A stretch of DNA of 64,000 nucleotides from Megamerina dolium (Eukaryota > Arthropoda > Insecta > Diptera > Megamerinidae), in contig OY978526.1 of NCBI GenBank assembly GCA_963854835.1, forward strand, positions 58,534,149 through 58,598,148. The letters are read 5' to 3'. Shown here one piece after another: positions 26,976 through 39,204 of the stretch (positions are counted from its first letter, which is position 1; each line of letters starts with the position of its first letter). Under the pieces are notes generated by a model. It searched no databases. It saw only the letters and a program-made list of their open reading frames with translations, and was not told the DNA's origin. The translations under genes and the position numbers were made by a program.

Positions 26976-28483
26976 TCATTTTTTATTTAATAGAGCTTGT
27001 AACGTTTGATTTTGCGCTTTAATCAGTTCTTGAATCATAGTTTGCATATTAGACATGAATTGTGTCATGCATTGTGTTAAATTGCAAATCATAGATTCAA
27101 CGGTTCCATTGGACTGGGCAATTGGTTCTTTTGCATGTTGCTCAGTTTGTTTTAATACATTGGCGTACGTCATATGAGAAATTTTTGGAATATTTGCGTT
27201 GTTTTGTATAACATCACTTTGAAATTTTGTAGCCACTTGGGAGTGAGTTGCCTGACTCTGATTAGACCTGTTTTTTAATTCCTTATATACCGGACAGCCT
27301 CTATAGTTTGCTGTGTGGTTACCATTGCAATTACTGCATTTCTTAGTATTTGGGTCGTTTTGGTTAGAAGTACATGCTGATGTCTGATGGAGATCTCCAC
27401 ATGCTACACATACGCTTCTTAAGGTGCAATAGCTCTTAGTATGGCCGAATTCCTGACAATTTTTGCATTGTACTGGGCCTTTACACTTATGTGGTTCTTC
27501 TACTGTAATTTTACGGTGAAGCAAGTATTGCATTTGGTAAATAGGATGTGTTTCATTCTTTTTTAGTTTTTTGAATTCGGGAATCAATTCAACTTTAAAC
27601 ATTGGCTGTGGGACCATATTTTTATTTACCATATTTATAACTGTTTTTATCGGAAAGGCTTTTTCTTCCAGTGCTTCCTTTATATCATTTGGTTCTACAT
27701 TCGGATCTATACCTTTGACGATAACAATAAGACCTTTGGAACTTTTGAGCTGATATGTGTAAAAGTTTTTGTTGTTTTCATTGAGAAATTTGGCAATGGC
27801 GCGGTAATTGTCTTCATTATATATTTGTATTTTTGTCTCTTTAATGTTTCCTTTCATTAGCGACACGATATGGAAGATATTTTGGCCAGCTATGCGCGTT
27901 AGATTGTCTACTAATTCATTGATACTGCATTCACGCCAGTAAATTGGAGGCGGTTTGGCATTAGAGGTACTAGATGTAGAACCCAAGTCAATGCAATTAG
28001 TTGCATGGTTTTTGTCGCTCAGTAATGCGAATCTATTTCCTACTGAAGCACTTCCATCTTCATTTATTTTAGTTTTATTTATTTTTGCCTTATTACCATC
28101 ATTTAGTTTCTGTGGGCTTAATTTTCTTTTAATTGTAATGTATCTGTCCATACCTGATTGTACTTTTGTTGTTTCTGACTTTTTTGCATTCAATGTGTTA
28201 TCAACGATGTTGCTGCTTGTTTGTTTATAAACATGAGTTTCTCAATAAGATTGGGAGAGGGGCATTGTTCGCTCCACGAGAGAGAAGTTCCGTTGGTCTG
28301 TGTTGTGTTGGAGTGTGCACTGATCAAATTATTTGTTGGTAAATACGAGATTAAAAGTATATTTCTGTTTAGTTCTTTAGCATTGTTTTTATTTACATGA
28401 GATGCGTCTACACTTGTTTTAATCTCCATAAAATTAGTTGAAGGAGAATTACGCGCGGGGGGTGGAGAGCGCTTTACACTCAT
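26976..28483 (-). pseudogene. LINE ORF1 (gag-like, three CCHC knuckles), one frameshift
   Basis: ORF1 proteins of jockey-clade LINEs bind the element RNA. The frame starts at MSVKRSPPPARNSP (28483), shifts near 28190, and then runs open for 405 residues to the stop at 26976. C-terminal to a conserved central domain (FYTYQLKSSKGLIVIVKG) are three zinc knuckles: CKNCQEFGHTKSYC, CVACGDLHQTSAC and CSNCNGNHTANYRGC. The C-terminus is glutamine- and methionine-rich. The stop codon overlaps the ORF2 start as ATGA (26976-26979). The copy at 59483 has the same layout. It is probably inactive because of the frameshift. Confidence 0.87.
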
Positions 28484-28490
28484 TTATTAT

Positions 28491-28675
28491 CAATTTTAAT
28501 AATTTTTAATTTTGCACAAATAGACACAGCATCTATATTTCATGTTCAGTTTGTTGTATAGGTATATTATATGTATACACTTGTCGAGTTGGTTCCTCTT
28601 CTTTCTGCGGATATCTATTTTGGGTTTTAGTTGTTCTTTATTATTTATATATTTAATATTGCGCACACACGCACA
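28491..28675. other. short spacer between LINE and SINE
   Basis: An AT-rich spacer of 185 bp with no recognisable feature. Confidence 0.5.
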
Positions 28676-28939
28676 TATATATAAAAGCCCCAAAGGGCTC
28701 ATTAGCCGAGCTTCTCTTCCATTGCTGTTGTGCATGTTAAATTTTGGACAGTATTAGAAGGGACCAACTTATTTTAGCCGGATCCGAACGGTAGAACCCT
28801 TGTGACATCACTTTTTTTTGGGCTTTGTCACAGAGTTCTTTTAGAAGCTTTTTTCATGACAAGGTGTTACTGTCGGAAGAATTGCCAATTGCTTGCCGAC
28901 AGGTGGGTACCGTTCGAAAGAAAAATCATAAATTTGTTA

Positions 28940-29993
28940 TAAAGGGTTATCCATTTTGCGGTTTCAAAAGTAAATGTAAATAAAACACACATATATTTTT
29001 TATCATGATATTTCTTTTTTATTATAAAGTTTGAACGTTGACATTATGTGTGAAATACTACATCATTTAAATGACCACCACGCGAATTGTTGCAAGCATC
29101 GATTCTTTTGAGGTAATTTTCGGCCACTTTTTGACACATATTGGGCAGTATCTCAGCCATAACGTGACGAATGTTGGTTTTTAGGTGCTCAAGAGTTAAA
29201 GGTTTATCTGCATAAACACGGTCTTTCGCATCGCCCCACAAAAAAAAGTCAAGCGGTGTCAAATCGCATGATCTTGGTGGCCACTTGATATTGCCACGAC
29301 TAGAAATTACGCGGCCAGAAAATTTCTCTTGCAATAAAGCCATATTCGCTCGAGTTGTGTGGCATGTGGCACCGTCTTGTTGAAACCACATATTCTCTAA
29401 GTCGTATTCTTCAAAAATTCGAAAAATCGCCGTCCACCGCCTGTTGTTCAAGCACCCATTCGACGTATCTACGACGTTGTGAATGGTCAGCTGGCTTCAG
29501 TTGTTGTGTGAGCTGGATTTTATATGGATGTGTAGGTGTAGATCCAAATGCAAAATACGCCATAATGTGCCGTAAGACAGTCCTAATTCCTGAGAACGAC
29601 GAGGAATCGACACATTCGGGTCTTCGGCAACACTTTCACTTACAGCAGCGATATTTTCAGTGGTACGAGCGAAACGATGATGCACAGGCCTTACAATATC
29701 TGTAACCGATCCAGTCTCTTCATATTTCTTCACAATTTTGCCAATTGCTTGCGTAGTTGGACGATTATGTAAACCATAATCTCCTCTTAAAGCACGATAT
29801 GTGGCTGTGGCAGAATCATCATTTTTGTAGTAGGTTTTTACAATTTTAATGCGTTGTGCGATAGTTAAGCGATCCATTTTCGCAAATGTCAGACTTTGAA
29901 CTGAAAAAAAAGGAAATTGTTTTAACAACTCAGTTTGACAGAAGTCGAATTCTAGCCCTATACTTTTGAAACCGCGAAATGGATAACCCTTTA
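28940..29993 (-). mobile_element. DD41D (rosa-like) mariner copy 2
   Basis: Both ends carry the inverted repeat TAAAGGGTTATCCATTT (left end from 28940; right end finishing at 29993). It inserted after the TA of GTTATGC in the SINE. About 250 bp in the middle, including the first catalytic aspartate region present in copy 3, have been lost near 29408. Confidence 0.87.
29044..29877 (-). pseudogene. DD41D mariner transposase, deleted
   Basis: The start is the methionine of MDRLTIAQRIK at 29877. The N-terminal helix-turn-helix half (DUF4817 type) is intact to RILHLDLHLH. A 2-bp insertion near 29530 then shifts the frame. The catalytic part resumes as EEYDLENMWFQQDGATCHTT, with the third aspartate in CDLTPLDFFLWG. 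Forty-one residues separate the two aspartates. The first catalytic aspartate (SDEAHF in copy 3) is deleted. The C-terminus ends GGHLNDVVFHT. It cannot be active. Confidence 0.88.
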
Positions 29994-30065
29994 CATCAGC
30001 CGGGGATTGAACCACGACCTACAGATCAGAAGCCCAACACACTAACCACTGTGCCACGGCACCCA

Positions 30066-30534
30066 CGAAACATATGAATACAAAATTCTATAACACAAAA
30101 TGCAATTATTATGTAATATCTTATAGTCAATTTAGATTACAAAATTTACATATTTATTTCAAAATATAAAATGTTTACTTAATTTAACCTGAGGTCTCAA
30201 AATAATACGCTTTAAGTAACAAAGTGAAAAGAATAAACTAAACTAAATTATTCTTTCTATAATATGTATATTATTTTTTCTTCTTTTCTTATTAAATTAA
30301 GCAAATTAATATGATAATAAAATATATCTATAAAAATGTATTACATACATAGATAAGGTTTTGTTCAGAGTTTGCATATATTTAACCACTTGAATGAATA
30401 TATGTAACTGCTTTCATAGAAGCCTTTTATCAATGACACTTTATTGAATTCATCAAATCGAAGTTTAGAATTTGCTATTTTATTTATTTATTTATTTATT
30501 TTTTCTAAATCCATAAGTACATATATTTATTCTA
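30066..30534. other. AT-rich spacer with a (TTTA)n run
   Basis: No gene seen. A TTTA microsatellite lies at 30478-30501. Confidence 0.6.
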
Positions 30535-31900
30535 CTTTTTTTTTATTCATTTATTTATTGCAAGATTGCAAGACAGATGTCTAATGACATTCAGTAATAC
30601 TTACATGTATTGTAACATAATACAAAACATATTTATTTCATATATATTAAATTATATTTAACAAATTTCATAATACAATTTAATAATATTAATATCTTGT
30701 ACGGAGTGCACCCAGTGGTACAACCGTGTAAACAGTTAATTAGCTAAATCTTGTGGAGTTTTCCTTTTAAGTCTGGTTCAACTGTATCTAGCAGACATCA
30801 GCTCTGAGGCTAGACTTATTGGAGTGTGATTCTAACCTTTTTTTGTACCAGGTTGCTCTGTGTGTAATTTCTTCTGATACTGTTAAGATGTTAAGTTCAC
30901 GATGTATGCGTGCGTTGGTTATATACCATATGACCAGATAGGTTTAAGAATTGTGTTATATATTAGTAACTTGTTGCAGATTGTTAATTTAGATTTGTTG
31001 TTAATAAGCCAGAAAAGACCTCTTAGTTTTAAACCCATAGCTTTCCGTTTCTGGAATATGTCCAATTTCTAAGTTAGCTTTAAATCGAGGTGTAGTCCTA
31101 AATATTTTTTCACATTTGACTGCGATATATCGTTGTGATTCCACTTTACGAGTGGACATGTGTCTCGCCTAGTTGTAAAGGTTGTTTGGACAGACTTGGT
31201 TTCATGTACTTTAATCCGCCAGTTTTTCAGCCAATTTGTTATGTTATCTATACATTTCTGCAATTTAAAAGATGCATTTTTTGGGTCTGCACCGACTGCT
31301 AGTACCGTTGTATCAGCAGTAAAGGTACCAATTACAGTTCCGTTTGTAATGGATAAGTCATAAGTATACAACAAATACAACAGTGGGCCCATGATACTGC
31401 CTTGAGGCACGCCTGTGTGTATTTTGTAGATGGGTGTTATTTCACGCCCCCGGATGAAGTTGTAATAATTTATTGAAAGGGTCTTGTTTATTTTGAAAAG
31501 CAAACCTTCATGCCATCGAAGGCTTGGGATATATAAAGAAATGCTGCGACGCAGAACTTTTTTTGCTTGAAGGATAAATATATTTGCTCTACAAGTCGAT
31601 GGTCTTGTTCCATGGTACTATTTTTTACGAAAGCCAAACTGGTGCGCTGGAATCAAGTGTGTTTTTTCGATAAAAGTCTTTTCAAGAATAATATTTCCAT
31701 TACTTTTGATGAAATGGTAGTAGACTTATTGGTCTATATGACCATTTTTGACCGGCTTCAAAATCATTATGATCTGCGCCACTTTCCACTGTGTTGGACA
31801 AACCCCTTCTCTAAAATCGCATTTATTAACTGTGTTAGAAAGGCGATGCCTTCTTCAGGTAATTCTTTTAGAACTCTAGCCGGTTTGCCAAATTAAATAA
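30535..31900 (-). mobile_element. old jockey-type LINE fragment (copy d)
   Basis: The minus-strand translation keeps reverse transcriptase blocks at 31069-31503: HTGVPQGSIMGPLLYLLYTYD, then TFTADTTVLAVG where the catalytic AD-D has become T-A-D-T, WRIKVHETKSVQTTF and KYLGLHLDLKL. Several frameshifts lie upstream and downstream. The left end has a T-rich 3' tail. It is more diverged than copies a-c and represents a related subfamily or an older insertion. Confidence 0.8.
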
Positions 31901-32499
31901 AATTGCCACTGTTAATCAGAAAGATTTTGTGCATTTTGTAAGAAGTCATTGAAATAAAATGAATAAATAAACCATAAATTTGTAGTTACTAATAACAGTG
32001 AGATTGGTGACATGTTTGTATTACTATATCGTATCACCTTCTTGCTTCAATTTCATCTGTACTGATTACACTGGACGTACTCATGTACTTACTACTTGGA
32101 GTATTTGATTTCATGAATATTAACCACTTCTAAAAAAGTTATAAAAAATATTTTTAAAAACAACTAAATCTTCTGGAGTTTTATTACAAAATAAGTTGTA
32201 TTACACAAGCTCGAATCTGAGAAGTTAAACAAATAAATAAGAGGACCAATGAGGTGAGCTAAGCATACTATAGGTTTAGTTTTTCTTATCTATATTATTG
32301 TTATAAGCATTAGATACCTAGAAAAAAGTTATGTTTGTTATGTAGAAACAAGATAAGCATATGTTCCTCTGTGAAAAACAAATACGATAGGTGTTAAATG
32401 CGATTAATAAAGTTTAGGTGTTTCAATAACACATTAAAATAGATAATAGTATATGTGATACCCCAACTGCTACATAGCACAGAAGTATACAATATTTAA
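31901..32499. other. AT-rich spacer, no gene seen
   Basis: Only chance frames are visible. Confidence 0.5.
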
Positions 32500-32501
32500 G
32501 C

Positions 32502-33035
32502 ATGTATCATGTAAGCCTGGAGATATTGCGAAGGATCACTCTTGCAAACAGGTGCAACTTTGGGGTAAGTAAGCAATTGAGAAGTCGTGCCTTCTCTCGA
32601 CGAACGAAAACTACAAGTGACAACTCTGAAGCCTGGACAATTTCCACCTCGGATGAGCGAATGCTTGGGATTTTCGAGAGAAAAGTCCTACGCAAGATCT
32701 TTGGTCCTATTTGTGTTGGTCGCGAGTACCGAATAAGGAACAACCATGAGCTGTACGAGCTGTATGCCAATACTAACATAGTAAGGGGCATCATTCGCTG
32801 GCTAGGTCATGTCGAGCGAATGGAAAAACTCGCTCCGGCTAAGGAGGTGTTATATTTGAAACCCGCTGGAGGACGACGCAGACGAGGAAGACCTAACCTT
32901 CGGTGGAAAGACTACGTACTGCAGAGCCTGACGGCGCTTGGAATTTCTAACTTGCGATGAACAAAGATGGCTGGCGAAGCATTTTATATTCGGCCTAAAT
33001 CGATATTCGATATTCGGTTGTTATGGCCACGTAAA
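32502..33035 (+). pseudogene. RTE reverse transcriptase C-terminal scrap
   Basis: An open frame of 152 residues (32502-32960) matches the last part of the RTE protein: SLEILRRITLANRCNF, then EAWTISTSDERMLGIFERKV, LGHVERMEKLAPAKEVL and the basic GGRRRRGRPNLRWKD. The segment between RRTKTT and EAWTI is missing about 16 residues (LYKSLIMPVLTYGA in other copies), and the extreme C-terminus is shifted. The element's 3' end (CGGCCTAAATCGATA... TTATGGCCACGTAA) is present. It has no catalytic YADD and is a dead fragment. Confidence 0.85.
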
Positions 33036-33837
33036 AAAAAAACATGTAAGGTATTTGCATAATAGTTTGATTCACTTGAAAGCAAATACATTGCGACGGA
33101 GCCTGATCTGTCATTAAATAATTACTTGTATGACTTTTATAGTAATTGTAATACAGGAAGAGCAGAAGTGGAAATGTATGGAATATATTGTAAAAATGTA
33201 TACATATATATTTTATTCATGAACACTCATTAAATATCATTGACCATTAAAAATATGTTTCAAATAAAAAGTTATTATTATTATCATCTACTTATGTGTA
33301 AATATTTTATGCATACACCCGGGTATATTTTAATGGGCAAATATTAATATTGAAATATATTTTAAGTTTCTTTCTTTGTTTTTGCATCCTTACATATGTA
33401 TGTATGTTTGTATAACTAGTACATATTTAGTTAAATTAAATTACACTACCTAATGCAATATGAGTGCATATACATACATACCTATGTACTACGTATATGC
33501 TCGTATTACAAGTTCTCAAATGAATTTCAACTATTTTATATATAATTAATATTTAGGTACGTTTTATTAATTTATTGGTTTAGGAGTAACATCTTGTTGT
33601 CATTGGTAATAAGTAGTAATTCGTAGTAATTTCATATCGAATTTTTTCACTGTTCACATTTATTTACATTTGTACCCACATTTGTCTATAATATAAATTA
33701 ATTAAGAGTCTAAAAATTGTACAATATTTGTAATATTTGTACAACATATAAATATATACGCTAATAACAAGTTGAAATATAATATTAAATTATTAATGAA
33801 TTGAATCGGATTTGAGAATATAGAAAATATAAAACTA

Positions 33838-34315
33838 TTAATGCAGTTCTGACACTGCCTGTAATACATATTACCACTTACCACATTCATGAGTAAGCAC
33901 AATCAGCAAATGTACATTTCCCTCTTATTTATTAAGCAACGTTTTTTTGGCTAATATACTTATGTAAACTTGCTACATATTGACACTTTGTAAAAATCTC
34001 AACGTAATCAAGATATTGGATTTTTTTCTACATGTTTTTTCCGTCACGCACAGCAAACAAATTTTGATTAATCAAAATCATATTATGTTTTATTAATTTA
34101 TTATCACACGAATAACAATGCTTTTACTAAACGTCAACAATAACACAGACACCAACGATGACGACTATGACGACGTTAAATGCAAATAAATTAGCCATTC
34201 AAATATATTTGTTCGGATGAGCGCAAGTAAAAAATATTAAATACACATAAATATACATAATTTATATAGGCTTAATTATCATCAGATCGAACATGGAGAT
34301 ATGTCCATTACAGTA
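33838..34315 (+). repeat. unclassified dispersed repeat R, copy 2
   Basis: Same block and orientation as 18335-18770. It carries about 35 extra bases near 34010-34045 and scattered substitutions. It ends with CATGGAGATATGTCCATTACAG. Confidence 0.8.
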
Positions 34316-34548
34316 ATATAGTCATTACTGTAATGTGTGTGTATTGTCGTAATGAAATGTATGCATACATTTTAAAGGTGATGAAGTTTATTTTAGTTTA
34401 TTTCTATTGTGAATTTTTCTCGATCCATTTTACAAATCAATATGTGTGTTCGCTTATAAAAAAACTTTCAACAATTGTAAACGACAATTAATTGATAGTG
34501 ATAGTAATGTAAGTGAGCAGACCTAATAAAACAGCAATCAGCTGTTTA

Positions 34549-34620
34549 GTTAATCCGCAATACTGCTATCTGTCAGGTTATTATTTTATTCGGATTAAGT
34601 GCGCTGTTAATCCGGATTAA
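34549..34620. promoter_or_regulatory. cluster of TAATCC motifs
   Basis: TAATCC occurs at 34551-34556, inverted at 34592-34597, and twice as the perfect palindrome TTAATCCGGATTAA at 34607-34620. TAATCC is the binding core of K50 homeodomain proteins (Bicoid, Otd/Otx, Pitx type). No gene lies nearby in the window, so a regulatory role is only a possibility. Confidence 0.3.
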
Positions 34621-35235
34621 CGCTGCCGTCTGTCTAGGCTATAATATCATTTTCTGCTCAATATAACCTACCAACCTAAAACAAAACACACTGCCTTGTT
34701 CAATTTATTGTAAGTTCATTCCACCACATGAATATAAGTATTTACATAAGTAAATAGCTACTCGTACATTTCATGTAAGAAAAATAATCAGTTTTTACAA
34801 TTTGACATCTCTGGCCCTCTCAATGTATGAATAACTATGACAATGTATACTGACTGACCTTATCTATCATCTCATATGTAACAATCATATTGATATGAAT
34901 AATGAGATGCCTATTAGTAGATATTTCGAAATAAACTTCACCTGTAGCAAAGAAAATGCAAATTTTTTGTTGTTCTGTGTTGCCAATAGGTGGTAATAAG
35001 TACTTGTTCTTTCTTTTGTTTTTCCTAAATCAACATATATCAATATATATGTACAATGTAAATATACTCGTACAGTACACGCGTGTATATAAGGTATATA
35101 TACATACTGGTACTTACTTATAGTAGACTTCATTTAAAACAATACAAAAATATTATACGATTATTTTATACACGTAGATATAAGCAAGAAAAACTGTGTA
35201 TTCTTGAAAACCCGAAAACAGCAACTACTTACATA

Positions 35236-35337
<102 letters not shown>

Positions 35338-35344
35338 TATATAC

Positions 35345-38300
35345 ATATACTTACTTACTTACTTACTTATTTGGCCATAACAACCGAATATCGATTTAGG
35401 CCGAAAATAACATGCTTCGCCAGCCATCTCTGTTCTTCGCTAGCTGGCGCCAGTTAGAAATTCCAAGCGCCGTCAGGTTCTCCAGTACTTGGTCTTTCCA
35501 CCGGAGGTTTGGTCTTCCTCTTTTGCGTCGTCCTCCAGCGGGTTCCGAATATAACACCTTCTTAGCTGGAGCGTGTTCTTCCATTCGCTCGACATGACCT
35601 AGCCAGCGCAGCCGCTGGATTTTGATGCGCTTTACTATGTCAATATCGGCATACAGCTCGTACAGCTCATGGTTGTACCTTATTCGGTACTCGCCACCAA
35701 CGCAAATAGGTCCAAAGATCTTGCGTAGGACTTTTCTCTCGAAAACTCCAAGTATTCGCTCATCCGAGGTGGAAATTGTTCAGGCTTCAGCGCCATATGT
35801 TAGGACAGGCATGATGAGAGACTTGTAGAGTGTAGTTTTCGTTCTTCGAGAGAGGGCTCGACTTCTCAATTGCTTACTCAGCCCAAAGTAACACCTGTTA
35901 GCAAGAGTTATCCTACGCATAATCTCCAAGCTGACGTCATTACTGCTGTTAATGCTGGTTCCAAGATAGACAAAGTCCCTTACTACTTTAAAAGCGTAGT
36001 TGTCAACAGTGACGTGCTGTCCAAGACGCCGGGACTCTTTGTTTGTTGACACTAGATACTTCGTCTTGCCCTCGTTCACCGTGAGACCCACCCGACGCGA
36101 CTCTCTTTCCAACTCTGAGAATGCTGCACTGACTGCTCGCGTGTTCATGCCGATTATGTCAATATCGTCGGCATACGCTACCAGCATGACACTTTTGTTG
36201 AAGATAGTGCCATTATGTCGTAGATCAGCAGCTCGTATTATTTTCTCCATAATAAGATTGAAGAAGTCGCACGATAACGAATCACCTTGTCTGAAACCCC
36301 GTTCGGTATTAAACGATGCGGAGAGGTCCTTCCCAATTTTCACTGCACAACGGGAGTTATGCAGTGTCATTCTACAAAGTCGAATGAGCTTTGCAGGAAT
36401 ACCGAACTCAGACATTGTTGCGTAGAGGTAATCCCTTACCGGACTGTCGAAAGCGGCTTTATAATCAACAAATAGGTGGTGTGTGTCGATCTGTTTTTCT
36501 TGGGTCTTCTCCAGGATTTAGCGCAGTGTGAAAATCTGGTCGATGGTGGATTTACCAGGTCTGAAGCCACACTGATAAGGTCCAATCAGGTTGCTGAGCA
36601 TAGGCTTCAACCTTTCACACAGTACGCTCGATAGAACCTTGTATGCGATGCTCAGGAGACTTATTCCACGGTAGTTGACGCAAATTGTGGCGTCTCCTTT
36701 TTTATGTACAGGACAGAGAACACTGAGCCTCCAATCATCAGGCATGCTTTCATCCGACCATATTCTGCTTATGAGCTGGTGCATGCGGGTGAGCAGCTCA
36801 TCGCCTCCGGTCTTAAACAACTCGGCAGACAGGCCATCAGCACCTGCAGCTTTGTTGTTCTTCAGCCTTAAAATGGCCGTTTCAACCTCGTCATAGTCGG
36901 GTGGTGGAACATCAACACCATCATCTATAATTGGGGTTATCGGGCATTCTCCTCCACTGGCGGAATTGTTCGTAGCATCGCCATTCAGTAACGTGGAGAA
37001 GTGTTCCCTCCATAGGCTCAGTACACTCTGGACATCCGTAACCAGATTCCCATTTCCATCACGACAAGAAAAGGCTCCGGGATTTAAACCTCCACTCAGG
37101 CGCTTGATCTTTTCAAAGAATTTTCGAGTCTCATTCTTGTCGGTACACATCTCTATCTCCTCACACTCGCGTCTTTCCAACTCCCTCTTCTTGCGCCTGA
37201 AAAGACGTCTCTCTGCACTCCTTCTCTCTCTATACCCCTCCTTAACAGCTCGCGTTACGCCTGCACGCAGGGTTTTTCTGTAGGCGGCGTCTTTCTCTGC
37301 GGTAGCGTCGCGACACTCCTGATCATACCATTCATTCCTCAGAGGCCGGTAGTAACCGATTACCTCCTCGGCAGCAGTAGTCATGGAGTGGGATATATGT
37401 GTCCACCGTGCGCATGTATCATCAAGTGGGGGAGTGTTCTGCATAAGCAGATCCGATAGTCGAGTGGAAAATGCATCTGCTGTCTCTGGTGATCGCAGCT
37501 TACTGACGTCGAGCTTTCTCTGTGTGGGACTTCTCTTGTTATTTGCGACACATAGACGTGTGCGCACCTTAGCTGCAACAAGGTAGTGATCCGAGTCGAT
37601 GTTGGCACCACGGATCGATTTCACGTCCATCACACTGGAAGCATGCCTTCCGTCAATCACCACATGATCAATTTGGTTTCTTGTACGTTGATCTGGAGAC
37701 AGCCATGTCGCTTTGTGGATGTCGAGATGCTGGAATCTGGTACCACCAATTACCATGTTTCGTGCTGCGGCGAAGTCTATCAGCCTCATTCCGTTATCGG
37801 AGGTGTTCTGGTGGAGGCTGAATTTTCCGACAGTTGGACCAAAGGTACCTTCCTTGCCCACCCTGGCATTAAAGTCGCCAAGCACGATTTTGATATCGTG
37901 GCGGGGGCAGCGGTCATAATATTCTTCGAGGTGCTGAAAGAAGCTCTCCTTGGTTACATTGTCCTTCTCATCCGTCGGAGCGTGGGCACATATAAGGCTG
38001 ATGTTGAAAAATTTTGCCTTGATGCGGATTGTGGCCAGCCGTTCGTTCACAGGTGTGAACTGTGAGACAAGATGTCGTAGTCTCTTGCTGACCAAAAATC
38101 CACATCCTAATTCGTGCCTTTCAGCATGGCAACTGTAGTAGATGTCACAGGACGCTCTTTTGGAGCAGCCCTGTCCTGTCCATCGCATTTCCTGGAGAGC
38201 GGTGATGTCAGCTCTGTATTTTTCGAGGACATCAACCAGCTGGATAGAGGCACCCTCCCTATAAAGGGATCGGACATTCCAGGTGCATATCCGTAAATCG

Positions 38301-38715
38301 TGGTCCTTTTTTCGTTTGCGGGGGTCATCAACAAAAGCGGTAGTCCTTATCCGAGGCATATTTGTTTTTTTCATTGGGGGGGTTTTTTATGTGGCGGGTC
38401 CCAAACCCAACGCACAACCTCTAACCGAGGAGATTTTCGCCACTCACTTCAGCCGCCTCCCAGCGGGTGCCAGGAAGACGTTGCCCGGTGGTCGCCACAT
38501 GGAGGGCCCAATTAATAATAATGAAAGCGCCATCACAGAGTAAGCAGAGCAAGCTATATGACTACCCCTCATTAACAAATAAAGGTATCATCACATAGCG
38601 CTCAGATCAAACTACATGACAGTCAGTGAGTTGACTTGCGATGAGTTCAACAAGGATTGCGCTAGCCCCACCTGGTTGAAGCAGTTAGACACGTTACCTT
38701 GCGAAAACACCACCA
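35345..38715 (-). mobile_element. RTE-clade retrotransposon, nearly full length
   Basis: A minus-strand element with the single-frame layout of RTE: a 5' leader (about 38375-38715), one long coding region, a very short 3' UTR and a microsatellite tail, (TAAG)n on the minus strand (complement at 35350-35370). (TA)n lies on both outer sides. It is the reference for the shorter copies at 6761, 13158 and 32502. Confidence 0.85.
35396..38374 (-). pseudogene. RTE endonuclease-reverse transcriptase, two nonsense codons
   Basis: A single frame of 992 residues, typical for RTE. Residues about 28-260 are an APE-type endonuclease: ICTWNVRSL, LQEMRWTGQG, GDFNARVGKEG, and the C-terminal SDHYLVAAK. It nicks target DNA for reverse transcription. 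Reverse transcriptase spans about 470-800: LSVLCPVHKKGDAT, YRGISLLSIAYKVLS, CGFRPGKSTIDQIFTLR, FRQGDSLSCDFFN and the catalytic VAYADDIDIIG. The basic GRPNLRWKD tail is near the end. Two stops break it: TAA at 36518-36520 (after IFTLR; glutamine in the 6.8-kb copy) and TGA at 35780-35782 (tryptophan elsewhere). The start at 38374 is the first methionine of the frame. No frameshift is seen, so decay is recent. Confidence 0.9.
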
Positions 38716-38911
<196 letters not shown>

Positions 38912-39204
38912 AATAAATATGTGGCTCTTAAAGCCCCAAAGGGCTCATTGGCCGAGCTTCTCTTCCATTACTGTTGTGCGTCTTAAATTTTGGACAGTAT
39001 TAGAATGGACCTACTTATTTTAGCCTGTTCCGAACGGCAGACCACTTGTTTTTTTTTTTTTTTTATTTAGCTTATTTTTTTTTATTGAATCTTTCTTAAA
39101 TACAAGAAACTAACAATAAGTATTCAAATCTTACAAACTAAATAAAACTATGTGATATCCCCTACGTTCCATCACAATTTGGTGAGTCGCGAGATGTAGC
39201 AATT

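Larger units (their letters stand above)
28676..30064 (-). mobile_element. SINE copy 3, split by a mariner
   Basis: The SINE body occupies 28676-28939 and its tRNA-like head 29994-30064 (B box complement at 30004-30013; degraded A box near 30047-30057). Between them lies a mariner. Compared with other copies, four SINE bases (TATG) are missing at the right junction. The 3' tail is truncated relative to copies 1 and 4, and no target duplication is visible. Confidence 0.85.

Noticed and set aside
36000..38334. Plus-strand frames over the RTE coding region
   Set aside because: They are shadows of the minus-strand endonuclease and reverse transcriptase, which have the family motifs.
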